64,000 nucleotides of DNA, taken from the NCBI RefSeq assembly GCF_000328475.2, contig NC_026478.1:2294001-2358000 (forward strand), written 5' to 3'. Origin of the DNA: Mycosarcoma maydis. Its lineage: Eukaryota > Basidiomycota > Ustilaginomycetes > Ustilaginales. Of this stretch, positions 10,650 to 21,574 are shown piece after piece; positions within the stretch are counted from its first letter, which is position 1, and each line of letters opens with the position of its first letter. Made by a program: the position numbers and the translations under genes. Under the pieces are notes generated by a model. It was not told where the DNA came from, did no database searches, and saw only the letters and a list, made by a program, of their open reading frames with translations.

Positions 10650-12713
10650 ATGAAGTACATTGTGGTCAGCGGAGGTGTCATCTCCGGTATCGGCAAGGGC
10701 GTTATCGCGTCGTCCACCGGTCTCTTGCTCAAGACGCTCGGTCTTCGTGTCACCGCCATCAAGGTCGACCCTTACATGAACATCGATGCCGGCACCATGT
10801 CGCCTACCGAGCACGGTGAAGTGTACGTGCTTGACGATGGAGGAGAGGCCGATCTCGATCTGGGTAACTACGAGCGATACCTTGACGTCACCCTCAGTCG
10901 AGACAACAACATCACCACCGGCAAGATCTATCGCGAGGTTATTGAGAAGGAGCGAAAGGGCGATTACCTCGGCAAGACGGTTCAGATCGTGCCCCATCTT
11001 ACCAATGCCATTCAGGACTGGATTGAGCGTGTCGCCCAGCGACCCGTCGACGGTACCGGCGAATCCCCCGAGGTTTGCATCATCGAGCTCGGAGGTACCG
11101 TTGGTGACATTGAGTCCGCCCCCTTCGTTGAGGCCATGCGTCAGTTCCAGTTCCGTGTCGGCCACGAAAACTTTGCGCTCATCCATGTCAGTCTCGTTCC
11201 CGTCGTCGGTGGCGAGCAAAAGACAAAGCCCACCCAGGCTGCCATTCGCGATCTCCGTGGTCTAGGTCTTGTGCCCGACATGATCGCCGCCCGCTGCACT
11301 GTTCCGCTCGAGCGCGCCGTTATCAACAAGCTCTCCATGTTCTGCCACGTCGGACCCGAGCAGGTCATGGCCGTTCATGACGTCTCTTCCACCTACCACG
11401 TTCCCCTGCTGCTTGAACAGCAAGGCATGGTCCGCTTCTTCCAGAAGCGTCTCGGCCTCGACATCAACGGAAGCATCGCACGACCCATGAAAGAGCAGGG
11501 TCTCGAACTTCGAACCCGATGGCGCGACCTCACTGTCGGCCACGACCGAATGGTTGACAAAGTTGAGATTGTCTTGGTCGGCAAGTATACTTCCCTGCAC
11601 GATTCCTACATGTCGGTGGTCAAGTCGCTCGAACACGCTGCGCTCCGATGCGACCGCAAGCTGGTGCTCAAATGGGTCGAATCGAGCGATCTCGAACCTC
11701 TTGCTGAGAGCGAGAATCCCGTCAAGTATCACCAGGCCTGGCAAGCGCTCTGCTCAGCCGAGGGTATCCTCGTGCCTGGTGGGTTCGGCACGCGTGGTAC
11801 CGAGGGTATGATCAGTGCAGCCCGCTGGGCGCGAGAGAAGAAGGTGCCTTATCTCGGCATCTGCCTTGGATTCCAGATTGCTGTTATTGAATACGTACGA
11901 AACGTGCTTGGCATCGATACTGCCGGCTCTGCCGAGCTTGATGCCAACTGCAAAGACCCCGTCGTCATCTACATGCCCGAGATCAGCAAGACTCACCTCG
12001 GCGGCACCATGCGTCTGGGCTTGCGACCTTCCATCTTCCAAGAGGGTACCGAAGAGTGGAGCAAAATTCGCCAGCTCTACGGCGGTCAGCCGGTCGTCTG
12101 GGAACGTCACCGTCACCGATACGAAGTCAACCCCGAGTACGTGGAGCGCATCGAAAATGCAACGGCCAACCCATCGTCAAAAGCGACACCACAAAAGATT
12201 CCCAACGACATTCCTGCAGCATCGCCACCGTTCACCTCGCCAAGGCTCGGATCATCGTCCTCGTTTGCTGCTGCGCAGAAGACTTTCACCGGCGTTGACG
12301 AGCTCAAGTTTGTCGGTAGGGACGAGAAGGGCGAGCGAATGCAGATCGCCGAGTTGCGCCACCACCCTTACTTTGTGGGTATGCAGGCGCACCCTGAATT
12401 CTGCTCTCGACCGCTCAACCCTTCGCCTCCCTTCCTCGGATTCATCGCTGCTTCCGCCGGATTGCTCGAGGAGCAGTTGGCCAAGCAGAAGAACTACGTT
12501 CCACCTCATCCCAAGAGTCACATGATTTCCGAGTCCGAGATGGTCAAGCGCAGGGAAGCAGGAGAGGTGAATGACAAGCCAGCCACCACACCTCCTGGTG
12601 CTGCTACACCTACACGAAGCTTGAGTGTCAACAAGGGGCCCAAGGCGGATCTAGCTGTTGCTGCTCGCATCGCTGCCGCTGAGAAGGCCAACGGTGCTGT
12701 TGCAGATCACTGA
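10650..12713 (+). CDS. URA7: CTP synthase
   Basis: This enzyme makes CTP from UTP, ATP and glutamine, the last step of de novo pyrimidine nucleotide synthesis. The 687-residue protein starts [17 protein letters not shown], the conserved ATP-binding start of the synthetase domain (1 to about 275). The class I glutamine amidotransferase domain (about 300-600) has nucleophile Cys405 in GICLGFQ and the His581-Pro-Glu583 pair in AHPEF. Fungal-type additions are a Ser/Pro/Ala-rich insert at about 508-545, just before the last catalytic block, and a disordered C-terminal tail of about 70 residues. Upstream in-frame codons to 10575 lack an ATG, so 10650 is chosen. It could equally be named URA8, because yeast has two paralogues. 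Confidence 0.97.
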   Translation: MKYIVVSGGVISGIGKGVIASSTGLLLKTLGLRVTAIKVDPYMNIDAGTMSPTEHGEVYVLDDGGEADLDLGNYERYLDVTLSRDNNITTGKIYREVIEKERKGDYLGKTVQIVPHLTNAIQDWIERVAQRPVDGTGESPEVCIIELGGTVGDIESAPFVEAMRQFQFRVGHENFALIHVSLVPVVGGEQKTKPTQAAIRDLRGLGLVPDMIAARCTVPLERAVINKLSMFCHVGPEQVMAVHDVSSTYHVPLLLEQQGMVRFFQKRLGLDINGSIARPMKEQGLELRTRWRDLTVGHDRMVDKVEIVLVGKYTSLHDSYMSVVKSLEHAALRCDRKLVLKWVESSDLEPLAESENPVKYHQAWQALCSAEGILVPGGFGTRGTEGMISAARWAREKKVPYLGICLGFQIAVIEYVRNVLGIDTAGSAELDANCKDPVVIYMPEISKTHLGGTMRLGLRPSIFQEGTEEWSKIRQLYGGQPVVWERHRHRYEVNPEYVERIENATANPSSKATPQKIPNDIPAASPPFTSPRLGSSSSFAAAQKTFTGVDELKFVGRDEKGERMQIAELRHHPYFVGMQAHPEFCSRPLNPSPPFLGFIAASAGLLEEQLAKQKNYVPPHPKSHMISESEMVKRREAGEVNDKPATTPPGAATPTRSLSVNKGPKADLAVAARIAAAEKANGAVADH

Positions 12714-14309
12714 TCTACTTTGTCCTATCTTTCTTTCCGGATCTTGCGGCCCTTGTCCCTGCACTACTAGCCACGCTCCTGTACCTACTTCCACCTCCAT
12801 CCGCGTGCATTCTTTCGCCCGGTAGATCGACCTTGCTCCTTTCCATCAGCACGGTATGTTCCGATATTATGGTATCTCGCATTCAAAACATTTTTCTGGA
12901 TTCAATCGTCCATCATTTCTGAAGCATTGTGCAAAGTTTTCGACGTTGCCAGCACGGGTGGTGGCTGCTCGTGAACACATCGGCATGGCAGCTCTGTCAG
13001 TGCTCGTTTATGTCTGGTGCACAAAATGTCACTGAACTGAGCGTTGCTTAAGCAGTCACACTCGGAACTGGCTTTGGTGTTTGCCAGAGGGTTGCTAGAG
13101 CGATTTAAGAACAGATGTTGAGAAGTCGCGCACGCTGTCAACACTTGAGGTTCCAGACCATGGACATGAGAGCGTGCGCAAGCCAACTCACGAATAACGC
13201 GCGGCTTGGGAGCCATTCAAGGTTCTTGATTCCCGTGATTGCGGCTGAGCAGATGTGATTAGGCGTCAAACAGTGCAGAAACGCGTCGCACGTCGATATT
13301 CACAATTGCAGCCAAGACCCAAGACTGAAAGTTGAGCTGTTCCTATCAATGTGTCAAAATCGCATGCCATCGTGCATGGTCAGATTTCGCCCTCTTCCTT
13401 GTTTTGTCACGAGCTGATATCGTGATTGTGACGTAGCGCAAACATGTATCGCGCCGCCTATTTGCAGTTCACCTTCCATGGGACGTCCATAGGTTGGTCC
13501 AGATAAGGCTGGAAGGTAATGTGCGAAAGCTTGTTGCTTCGATACAGAAGAAGCGGTCCAAGAGTGAGGTTGTCCGTGTGGCGCTCCTTCCGTTCTGATT
13601 GGCTTCTTCTATGATTTGATGAGCCTGTCGGTTGTGCAGCACACTCAAGCAGGGTCCCACTACTAAGTTACTGCAAAGCGGCGCAGATGCAGGATCAAGC
13701 ACAATCTATCCGGCAGCTCTGGCTTGGCTCGAGGCCACTCCTAGGGGCAACTGCAATCAAGTCGTGCGGCATCACTCGGCCATGAGCCGTAGGTTAATCG
13801 GTTATGCTGTCGCAGGACCACGTACGCACCGCGCTCGAACCGAATGAAGCAGCAGAAGGCGAAGCTATTTCGTGGGACCAAACTCCTCTGCATCATCTGC
13901 TTCTCCCACACGAGCCTGTCATGCTTCAGATGAAATTCACAGTCCAGCTGCCCAACTTGTAGTGCTTGTAGTGCAAAGCATCAGGCACCCAGTGTAGATC
14001 CTCACTGGCTCCAACTGTACAAAAGCAAGACCCAAGCCACAAATCCTCTCCTTCCATGAAGTTCGTCTTCTCCCGTGTCTCCCCTTTCCACCTGCCTAGT
14101 GTTTCGCTCTATCACCGTTCTCGACGAAGCCTGGTGCTTCCGTTTCCTTCCCATCCCCTTTCGTATAGCTCGATTCGTTCCAAAAGTTCGGGCCGGACCC
14201 AGCTCCATCAACACTCTTTCAACGATAGAACGAAAGGATTCGCAAAATCTGACTCATTTCAACTCGACCAAATCACTTAACTGAGCCCTCATCCGGAAAC
14301 GCGAGCGAC
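12714..14309. other. Spacer between URA7 and an unknown gene
   Basis: About 1.6 kb without a supported gene. The last 250 bp (from about 14040) are pyrimidine-rich and probably form the promoter or leader of the 14310 gene. A 104-codon frame on the minus strand (12902-13216) has a possible intron but no recognisable relative, so I did not call it. Confidence 0.5.
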
Positions 14310-16025
14310 ATGACTACTACAGCACCAATCTCCGTCAAGTCTGACTCGGGCATGGGAAGGCAAAAAAGAGCGCCTTTCCACTCGGATAGGTCGAAAATGT
14401 GGTGCATTAGCGACAACAACTCAGGCAAGGACAAAGAGGAAGCGGTTGAGGTGGCAAGGGAAGAGGAGGGCGGGAAGGACCAGGACAATGATGACCAAGA
14501 CGCAGACAGCACAGCCAGTGCAGACAGCGGCGGTTCGATCTCGACACCAGAGTCGTCGCCTCCCAGCAATCGTCATGCGATCCTGCATGGTGAAGACCAT
14601 GTCAGTACGAGCGCGTTCGGGGCATTTGATGCCAACGGTAAATGGACATGGTCCAAGATACGACCTCAAGATTCAGACGTTTCAGACAATGGGATTCCAT
14701 CCAAGATCTGCGCAAACGGAAACGGGCAACGCGTGCTCAATCGTCATGATCGTTCTCACATGGCCATGATAGGCAGTATCGGTAAGCTGAGTGCACAACC
14801 AACTCCTTGCAGCCTGTTCTGGACACAACCTCGTGACGTTTCTCACGACGATCTGCAGGATTCGGATGATGACTCGTACGATGTCGTCGGCTTCACATCG
14901 TATCATCCACGCGAGACGAGCGGCGAAGCAGATAGCATCGTGGTGCCAGTTCGCATTTGCGTCGAAGACGACTCTTCGAGCGACGAGAGCGAGTCAAGCG
15001 TCACTACAAACTCGTCTAGTGGCAGTGACCCGGAAGCACGTCGAAGGGCTCGCGTCCACATGCTTCAACGTTTGGGTCGCAACATCCCCATTCCTCAGCG
15101 CCGTGCATCTACCATAAAGCTTGGCCATGGAGCTCCTCGCAGACCACCGTCGCTGGACGAAATCTCGAATCGTGTCGTTTCAGGCTGTACCAACTACTAT
15201 GCGAAAGGCACACCTCCAACTAGCGCTGTGCCTCACCAGCAACGATCTGTGAGCTGTCCTGCACCGCTCCCGTTGCAGCGAGAATGGTTCGGAGAGGTCC
15301 AAGTCATGGTAACGCCACCTACGCCGCAAATGCCTGCCGAGAAGATCCCTGGCGTCGTACTCAAGAGTCCACACATGCCCTCTTGTGCGTTCTTCACCGA
15401 CGCACGTGGCAATCTAGTTGCGCCTGCGTTTGACGTGGCACCGGGACGCCAGATCATGCTCGAGGAGAGGGAACGGCAGGCAGAAGCGTGGTTAAAGGCG
15501 TACAGGGAGCAGCAGCAACGACAGTATCAGCAACAGCAAGAACGACAGGCGCTGCATCTCACATTGGGAGCTGCTGCACTGGCTCCGCCGATGGCTACTG
15601 GTGACCAGGCGGCTGCCACCTTTGCGCCAATTAGTCCACCGCGTCGAAAGCCAGCTTCGTCTAACTGTGGACCTGGGCCTGTCGCCGCCACATCGCTGCT
15701 CCCCTTTGGTGGACCTCCAATCCCACCTCGCCGACGAAGTCTTGGAGGACAGCGTCAGGCTTCCGCACAATTGCATGCACAAGTCACCTCCAAAGTCGTT
15801 GATCCGGATCAAGCTTGTACGCGGCGACCTTCTCCTGTCGAGGTGCGCGGTTGCATTCAGACGCCGGTTGATTTACCGAGCACGACTACAGCAACCCCTG
15901 TTACTCCAAATCGGCGGTCACTTGTAGCGAGGCTCAGTTTACGCAAGTCCAGCAAGGAGATCCAGGCAGCTTGCGATTCTCTTCGGATCCCGCGTAAAGC
16001 TGTGCCTACTGCTGCTTATGACTGA
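14310..16025 (+). CDS. Hypothetical low-complexity protein
   Basis: A 571-residue single-exon frame starts at an ATG preceded by a long pyrimidine-rich leader. I do not recognise it. It is acidic near residues 35-75. Its middle is rich in Ser, Asp and Glu, with several proline-rich PPRR-like segments (about 260-300 and 470-500). A Gln/Arg-rich helix (EQQQRQYQQQQERQ, about 392-405) follows, and the C-terminus is basic. There is no signal peptide or membrane segment. The length and consistent codon use argue that it is a real gene. A regulatory or scaffold role would fit the composition but is a guess. Confidence 0.7.
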   Translation: MTTTAPISVKSDSGMGRQKRAPFHSDRSKMWCISDNNSGKDKEEAVEVAREEEGGKDQDNDDQDADSTASADSGGSISTPESSPPSNRHAILHGEDHVSTSAFGAFDANGKWTWSKIRPQDSDVSDNGIPSKICANGNGQRVLNRHDRSHMAMIGSIGKLSAQPTPCSLFWTQPRDVSHDDLQDSDDDSYDVVGFTSYHPRETSGEADSIVVPVRICVEDDSSSDESESSVTTNSSSGSDPEARRRARVHMLQRLGRNIPIPQRRASTIKLGHGAPRRPPSLDEISNRVVSGCTNYYAKGTPPTSAVPHQQRSVSCPAPLPLQREWFGEVQVMVTPPTPQMPAEKIPGVVLKSPHMPSCAFFTDARGNLVAPAFDVAPGRQIMLEERERQAEAWLKAYREQQQRQYQQQQERQALHLTLGAAALAPPMATGDQAAATFAPISPPRRKPASSNCGPGPVAATSLLPFGGPPIPPRRRSLGGQRQASAQLHAQVTSKVVDPDQACTRRPSPVEVRGCIQTPVDLPSTTTATPVTPNRRSLVARLSLRKSSKEIQAACDSLRIPRKAVPTAAYD

Positions 16026-16611
16026 GGCGCAAAGCTTTTACCGTGCGTCTTCAGACTTGTATTTACTGTGCTTGCTAACCGTCATTCTGTCTAGCCTGGA
16101 ATTGCAGTCTTGAGTGTGAGGGTGTGGGTTTCTCATCCAATAAGGTCTTCCGCCGTCCCTGCACTCGTGACTGACTGACTGTGCTACGAAAGTTCTTGTG
16201 AGCTAGAGAAAGAAATACGTCAACCTGCTCTGTTTTACAGCCACAGTCGTGAGTGTGAGATCTAAGCGATCTCAAAGAAAAAACATGTTAGAACGTATCT
16301 TTTTCTGACCTTTGCGGCGTGTATGGTAGTTTTGAAATTACTTCGGCCGAACAAGGTAGTTTCGGAACCGAAAGTTTTTGCCATCTCTTTCGTTCAGTCT
16401 CGAGATGTCAGCGAGAAGCGCGCGTCGCAAAATTCTCAGAGACTCGCACCATGGCAGGGCAAGAGCAAGGGCAACGCCTGCAGCCTAGCAGGTGTGAGTG
16501 AGTGAGTGAGTGAGTGAGTGAGTGAGAGTTGAGACTGAACACCCGTCTTCGCCATCAGATCGATCTTTGTCTCCTGCAACCTTTCCAAACACATCGCCTA
16601 TTATCGTCAAT
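16026..16611. other. Spacer and RPS28 promoter
   Basis: About 590 bp with no gene. It contains the (GAGT)n microsatellite at 16496-16529, about 80 bp before the RPS28 ATG, so the repeat is likely in the promoter or leader. Confidence 0.55.
16496..16529. repeat. (GAGT)n microsatellite upstream of RPS28
   Basis: About eight consecutive GAGT units ending in GAGAGT. Confidence 0.9.
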
Positions 16612-17726
16612 ATGGAGTCCACCAAGGTCCCTGTCAAGCTCGCTCGTGTAAGCATCACCCTCGACACATCTATCAGGGCACGACCAGCATGCGAGCCATC
16701 GATGTTCTTAAGAGCGATAGCAGCAGTATCAGCAGCAACAACTAGATCAAAAGCAGCAGCATCAGCAACGTAAATTTGCAACTTGCGGACATCAACATGA
16801 TGACAACCATCGCTCAGCCAGCGCTTGTACATACAATCACCATTATCGAGACAGCAGCATCGAGAAGAATGTGACGATCAGGACACAGCCGAGTTATGCC
16901 TGGCAGAAGTCCGGTTCAGAATCGCTCGAACCAAGCCAACATCCGTTTCCATGATGGTCGCATCTTCGCGTTTGGAAGACGTGAAACATGTCTGCTCGTT
17001 GCGCGTCGATAGAGTACGTCGAGAGAGCGCGCCCGGATGGACTACCAATCGGCTGCCACGTATTAACGATGACAGCCCGCGCGATTGCAGCTACATCCTT
17101 CGCAGCTTCTAGTCTCTTTACTTGATCACGCTGTCACCATACCGCTGAAACGGCGAATGTATCGACAAGCAACGACGTCGAACCGAACAGTCTGCAAAGG
17201 CAGAATCGATTTGGCACTGCGCTCGACGCTCATTATGCCATTTAAGCATGCTGTCTGGAACATTGCGTATGACTGCATAGTTGCATCGGCGGTTGTAGTT
17301 GGAAAGCTGCGTGAGGCTCGACACTGCGGTGCGTCACAATTCTGCATGTATCGACTGAACCGAGTCAACAAGTTTTCCGCGTATCTTAGCAACCACCCAT
17401 CGCTCACATTCAGCCAACACTGCGACAATGCTGCTTGTATTACTGCTGCTATTACTCAAGATGCGGCTCGGTCGTGCTCGTCACCACAACGTTAAAAACA
17501 CTGGCATTTTCGCTCACACTTTGCTTTTCCTATTCGCTGGTCTTGACTATAACAGGTTACTAAGGTCCTCGGCCGTACCGGCTCGCGCGGTGGTATCATC
17601 CAGGTCCGCGTTGAGTTCATGGACGAGACGCGCCGATCGATCATCCGCAACGTCAAGGGCCCCGTTAAGGCTGACGACATCCTTGCGCTTCTCGAGTCGG
17701 AGCGTGAGGCCCGACGACTCCGATAA
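16612..17726 (+). CDS. RPS28: 40S ribosomal protein S28 (eS28)
   Basis: eS28 is a small-subunit ribosomal protein near the mRNA exit channel. Exon 1 (16612-16647) encodes 12 residues, [12 protein letters not shown]. Exon 2 (17556-17726) starts [13 protein letters not shown] and ends [10 protein letters not shown], followed by TAA. The 68-residue product agrees with eS28 along its whole length (human has 69). The 908-bp intron has a GTAAGC donor and an ATAACAG acceptor, and the junction is in phase 0. The intron position (KLAR/VTKV) is clear from the protein. Such a long intron is notable in a gene with 207 coding bases. A (GAGT)n repeat lies just upstream. Confidence 0.95.
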
Positions 17727-18341
17727 ACGGCTTGCCTCTTTCGTTTGGCACACAATGGTTTCATTTTTCGCGCCTGAAAACAGAATTGCGACCATGTCGT
17801 TTTGTTCTGCCGTCAGCTGGTAGGCTAGCGTCGTAGGTCGGAACTCCACCCTCGATCGTCGGAAGCTTTTCCAGCATTCGCATGCCGGCAAACCAGGATG
17901 ATGCTCTGTCAAACGTTAGCAAGCTCGTTTGGGTTTCGGTAGTCTCTCCTCAGTCATCCTGCTCGGTGAAAGCGAGTAGGATCGTGTACAATCAGCAATC
18001 TCTCTCGCAAATCCATACAACACACACCTACACGCACACCTTGGCACTTTTTTTCCTGTTACACATTTGCTCTGCATTTGTGTGCTGCAATCCAAAAGCC
18101 CCTTGTATGGGGTCCGATTCTGTGACTTTTTTCTCTTTGGAAATGACGGTGTGCATTGGGGCGTGACTGTGAACGGTCCAGTGTGGGAGGGGGTGTTTGC
18201 GATGAAAATGATCGATGCTCTGATTGGTTGAGAAGAGACTGGAGGATGATGCTACAGAATGCAAGGCAAGCGGATGCATGAATGCGCTACGATGGGTGAG
18301 CGCGAAGCTGGACTTTGGCGATAGGATTCACGATTGTCGGA
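17727..18341. other. Convergent spacer RPS28/HbpS-like
   Basis: About 615 bp between two converging genes. I see only a short CA-rich run near 18018-18041. Confidence 0.5.
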
Positions 18342-18863
18342 TCAAGCAACATTAGAATTTGCCGAAAATTTTTCGAGAGCGGTGACGATGAGCTGGTGGT
18401 CGTCTTCCTGTTTGAGGCCGGAGACGACAATGACTCCGGCGGGACCTGCGGTGAGACGGTTGATGCGAATGGGAAAGCCTCCGCCATGCGCAGCATAGTC
18501 AGGACCCAAACCGTCAAGGTCTTTGCCCTTGAGCAGACGTTGACGGCCCACCAGAAAGCTCGAAAGACCGAAACGCTGGACGGTGTTGCTCTTGCGTCTC
18601 ACCCAGTCCCAGTTGTCTGGACCGAGCTTGGACGCGTTTCCAACCGCACAGGAGAAGAGAGTATGCCCCGAGAAGAGCGCGATCGAGATGACGATGCCGT
18701 CTGACGTTGGATCGAATTGGTCGAGAAATGCGGATCGGATGAGCAAACCAAGTTCGAAGGCGGTGTTGTTGCTAAGTTCGGCAAGCACAAGCTTGGCTTC
18801 TTGTGACTGGAGGAGAGCGATCTGGTCGTGCAACCGCTGTTGCTGTTCGTGCGAGAGGCTCAT
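18342..18863 (-). CDS. HbpS-like (DUF336/UPF0303, YBR137W-type) protein
   Basis: A 173-residue protein of the small alpha/beta family that includes bacterial heme-binding HbpS/GlcG proteins and yeast YBR137W. Family features seen are the helical start, NNTAFELGLLIRSAF, DGIVISIALFSGHTLFSCAVG, VQRFGLSSFLVGR, the loop DYAAHGGGFPIRI, and the closing VIVVSGLKQEDDH. The reaction is unknown; YBR137W is linked to the tail-anchored protein insertion pathway, so a cytosolic role is likely. The frame continues upstream to 18995 but only from a GTG, so the ATG at 18863 (MSLSHEQQQRL) is preferred. It is transcribed away from RAC1. Confidence 0.85.
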   Translation of the reverse strand: MSLSHEQQQRLHDQIALLQSQEAKLVLAELSNNTAFELGLLIRSAFLDQFDPTSDGIVISIALFSGHTLFSCAVGNASKLGPDNWDWVRRKSNTVQRFGLSSFLVGRQRLLKGKDLDGLGPDYAAHGGGFPIRINRLTAGPAGVIVVSGLKQEDDHQLIVTALEKFSANSNVA

Positions 18864-19465
18864 CTTGGAGAGTCGGCTTGAGATTCGGGGAGCGTAGTTG
18901 GTGAGTTTGAGCTCGTAGAAAAGGCACAAAGTATGTTGACAACCTGTGAGGTTGCTGAATTCATGGCCGATTGGCCACCAAGCTTGTCGAGGCACAGACC
19001 CTCACCAGCGACAAGAACAACGAACGGATGTGTTGCATAAAGTGTATTTGTGATTGCACCATGCGTTGGCGGCATCGGTGAATCACTAACGGCTTCAAGA
19101 GCCCACACCAAAGCAGCCGAGCGCAATGAGAAGCACACGTCGGACTTTGGACTTGGTACGGCAGCTACAACAACTAACTTATACGAGATACGAGCCAAGT
19201 TAGGTAGCAGGCACGAAGTGCCAGGTGTTAGGTGCTACACGATCCACGATTTAGGATGTTAGTATTCTTCTCACTTGTTCGTGATTCGTGATTCACGATT
19301 GGAATTCACGATTATTAAATCATGAATAAATGGAGCGGCAGTTTTGGGAAGCGCTTCACGCTTCTTTATCAGGATCTCACGTCTGTGTGCCCCTGTGCAC
19401 ATGTGCTGGTACAGTCACGAGTATAGAGTAATCTGTGAATCAAGAATCGTGAATGTGCGTGTGTG

Positions 19466-19514
19466 ATTCACGATTCACGATTCACGATTCACGATTCACG
19501 ATTCACGATTCGTG
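19466..19514. repeat. Tandem heptamer ATTCACG x6 plus one inverted unit
   Basis: Six exact ATTCACG units (19466-19507) are followed by ATTCGTG (19508-19514). Single copies of the same heptamer in both orientations lie at about 19279-19312. Confidence 0.95.
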
Positions 19515-19553
19515 ATTGTGTGCTCTGCTTTCTGCTTTCTGTTTTCTACTTGC

Positions 19554-19595
19554 TGCTGGCTGCTGGCTGCTGGCTGCTGGCTGCTGGCTGCTTGC
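19554..19595. repeat. Tandem heptamer TGCTGGC
   Basis: Five TGCTGGC units (19554-19588) and one variant TGCTTGC. Confidence 0.9.
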
Positions 19596-19704
19596 TTGTC
19601 CCTCGTGCAGTCACAGCGCAGCGCTTGTTCCCCCCGCTCCGTTCCTTGACTCTGAAATCAAGAACCGAGGCCAGCCCAGCCAGGGCCACTCTTCACTCTA
19701 CCGT

Positions 19705-19744
19705 CGCACACACACACACACGCACACACATACGCACGCGCGCG
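19705..19744. repeat. (CA)n/(CG)n microsatellite
   Basis: A run of CA dinucleotides with scattered CG and TA that ends in CGCGCGC. Confidence 0.85.
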
Positions 19745-20287
19745 CTTCTTGTTGGTGCCCCCCATCTTGTGTCACTTTTTTCCCCCCGTCCGCTCCTCTC
19801 TATCTTTCTCTTTTCTTGATCCTGGCCCAACACTTTTCTCCATCACCTTGTCCCCCCACCTACAACGCTGCAGCACCGCGTGCGTCGTACAGGTGTACCA
19901 CACAGCCCTGCGATTGCTCTTGTTCATTTCATCGACAAGTTCAACCTGTCTCGTAGCAAGGCGCGCGCGCTCTCTCTCGTACACCACGTGCCTAGAGCGT
20001 GTCGACTTGCCCTTCCATTTTGCTTGAGCATCAGTCTTGCGCTCGTCAACACATCGCACTCGGCCTTTCGTCTTGACTGTAGCGCTGCGTCTGTCGTCAT
20101 ACCTCGTTCTCGTGCAGCGATCCGGATCAAAGAGTCTCGTACACGTCGACTACCTTGAATCTAGACGGCCTCGTTGCTATCTCGGCGCATCCTAACACGG
20201 TCTTACGCTATCGATCGCATCGACGACCACCGAACCGCCATTACAGAGCATCGTCCGCGCCCATTTCAGCGCCGTCCACAGCAGTGA

Positions 20288-21079
<792 letters not shown>

Positions 21080-21574
21080 GAGTGAAACGCGAACACGCAG
21101 ATGGTTTCGTGGTTCGTTGGCGTTGGTTCCGATTCACGATTCACGATTCACGAATCGGCCAGGCCGAGGCCGAGGCCGAGGCGTAGGCGTATCCGCTCGT
21201 ATGCGCGTCGTCTTCGAGCCCAACTTAGGCACGTCCATACACGCTCGCACCACAACGCACGGCCTGCTTGCGTCCTGCTGGCGTCTTGGAGCAATCCGCT
21301 CGATCTCGAGTGAGCGCTCAGTTTCACCGTCCCCGTTTACCCCCGCCCCGCGTGTTCAACCACACTCCTGCAATCGACGCTCTTCTCCCCTCATCCCCAA
21401 CCCCCGTCCTACGCGCTCTCTCACACTTCACATCTCATGTCTTCTCTCGACACCATGTGTCCGTTTCTGGCCGTTCGAAAATTCGCGTCTTCAACATCAC
21501 CTAGGCGTGCCGGCAATCTCGTGAAGACAACCAATCAGGATCATGATGAATTGCATGCCATGTCAACATCCAGG
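21080..21574. other. Convergent spacer RAC1/UBE2O-like
   Basis: About 495 bp. It contains three heptamer copies (21130-21153) and a short GGCCGA hexamer tandem (about 21163-21182). No gene is seen. Confidence 0.5.

Noticed and set aside
12902..13216. 104-codon minus-strand frame with a GTGAGT donor and TTGACAG acceptor (57-bp intron)
   Set aside because: Both spliced and unspliced readings are open, the peptide is unrecognised and codon use is not gene-like. Kept as unproven.
17064..17150. Possible C/D snoRNA in the RPS28 intron (ACGATGA ... CTGA)
   Set aside because: Box C has a mismatch and the flanks cannot form a terminal stem.
19466..19514. CRISPR-like spaced repeat
   Set aside because: Units are directly tandem without spacers, and the DNA is eukaryotic.
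19463..19956. Two overlapping frames of 118 and 146 codons upstream of RAC1
   Set aside because: They consist of translated tandem repeats (TGCTGGC, CA) and C/T-rich leader; no conserved sequence.
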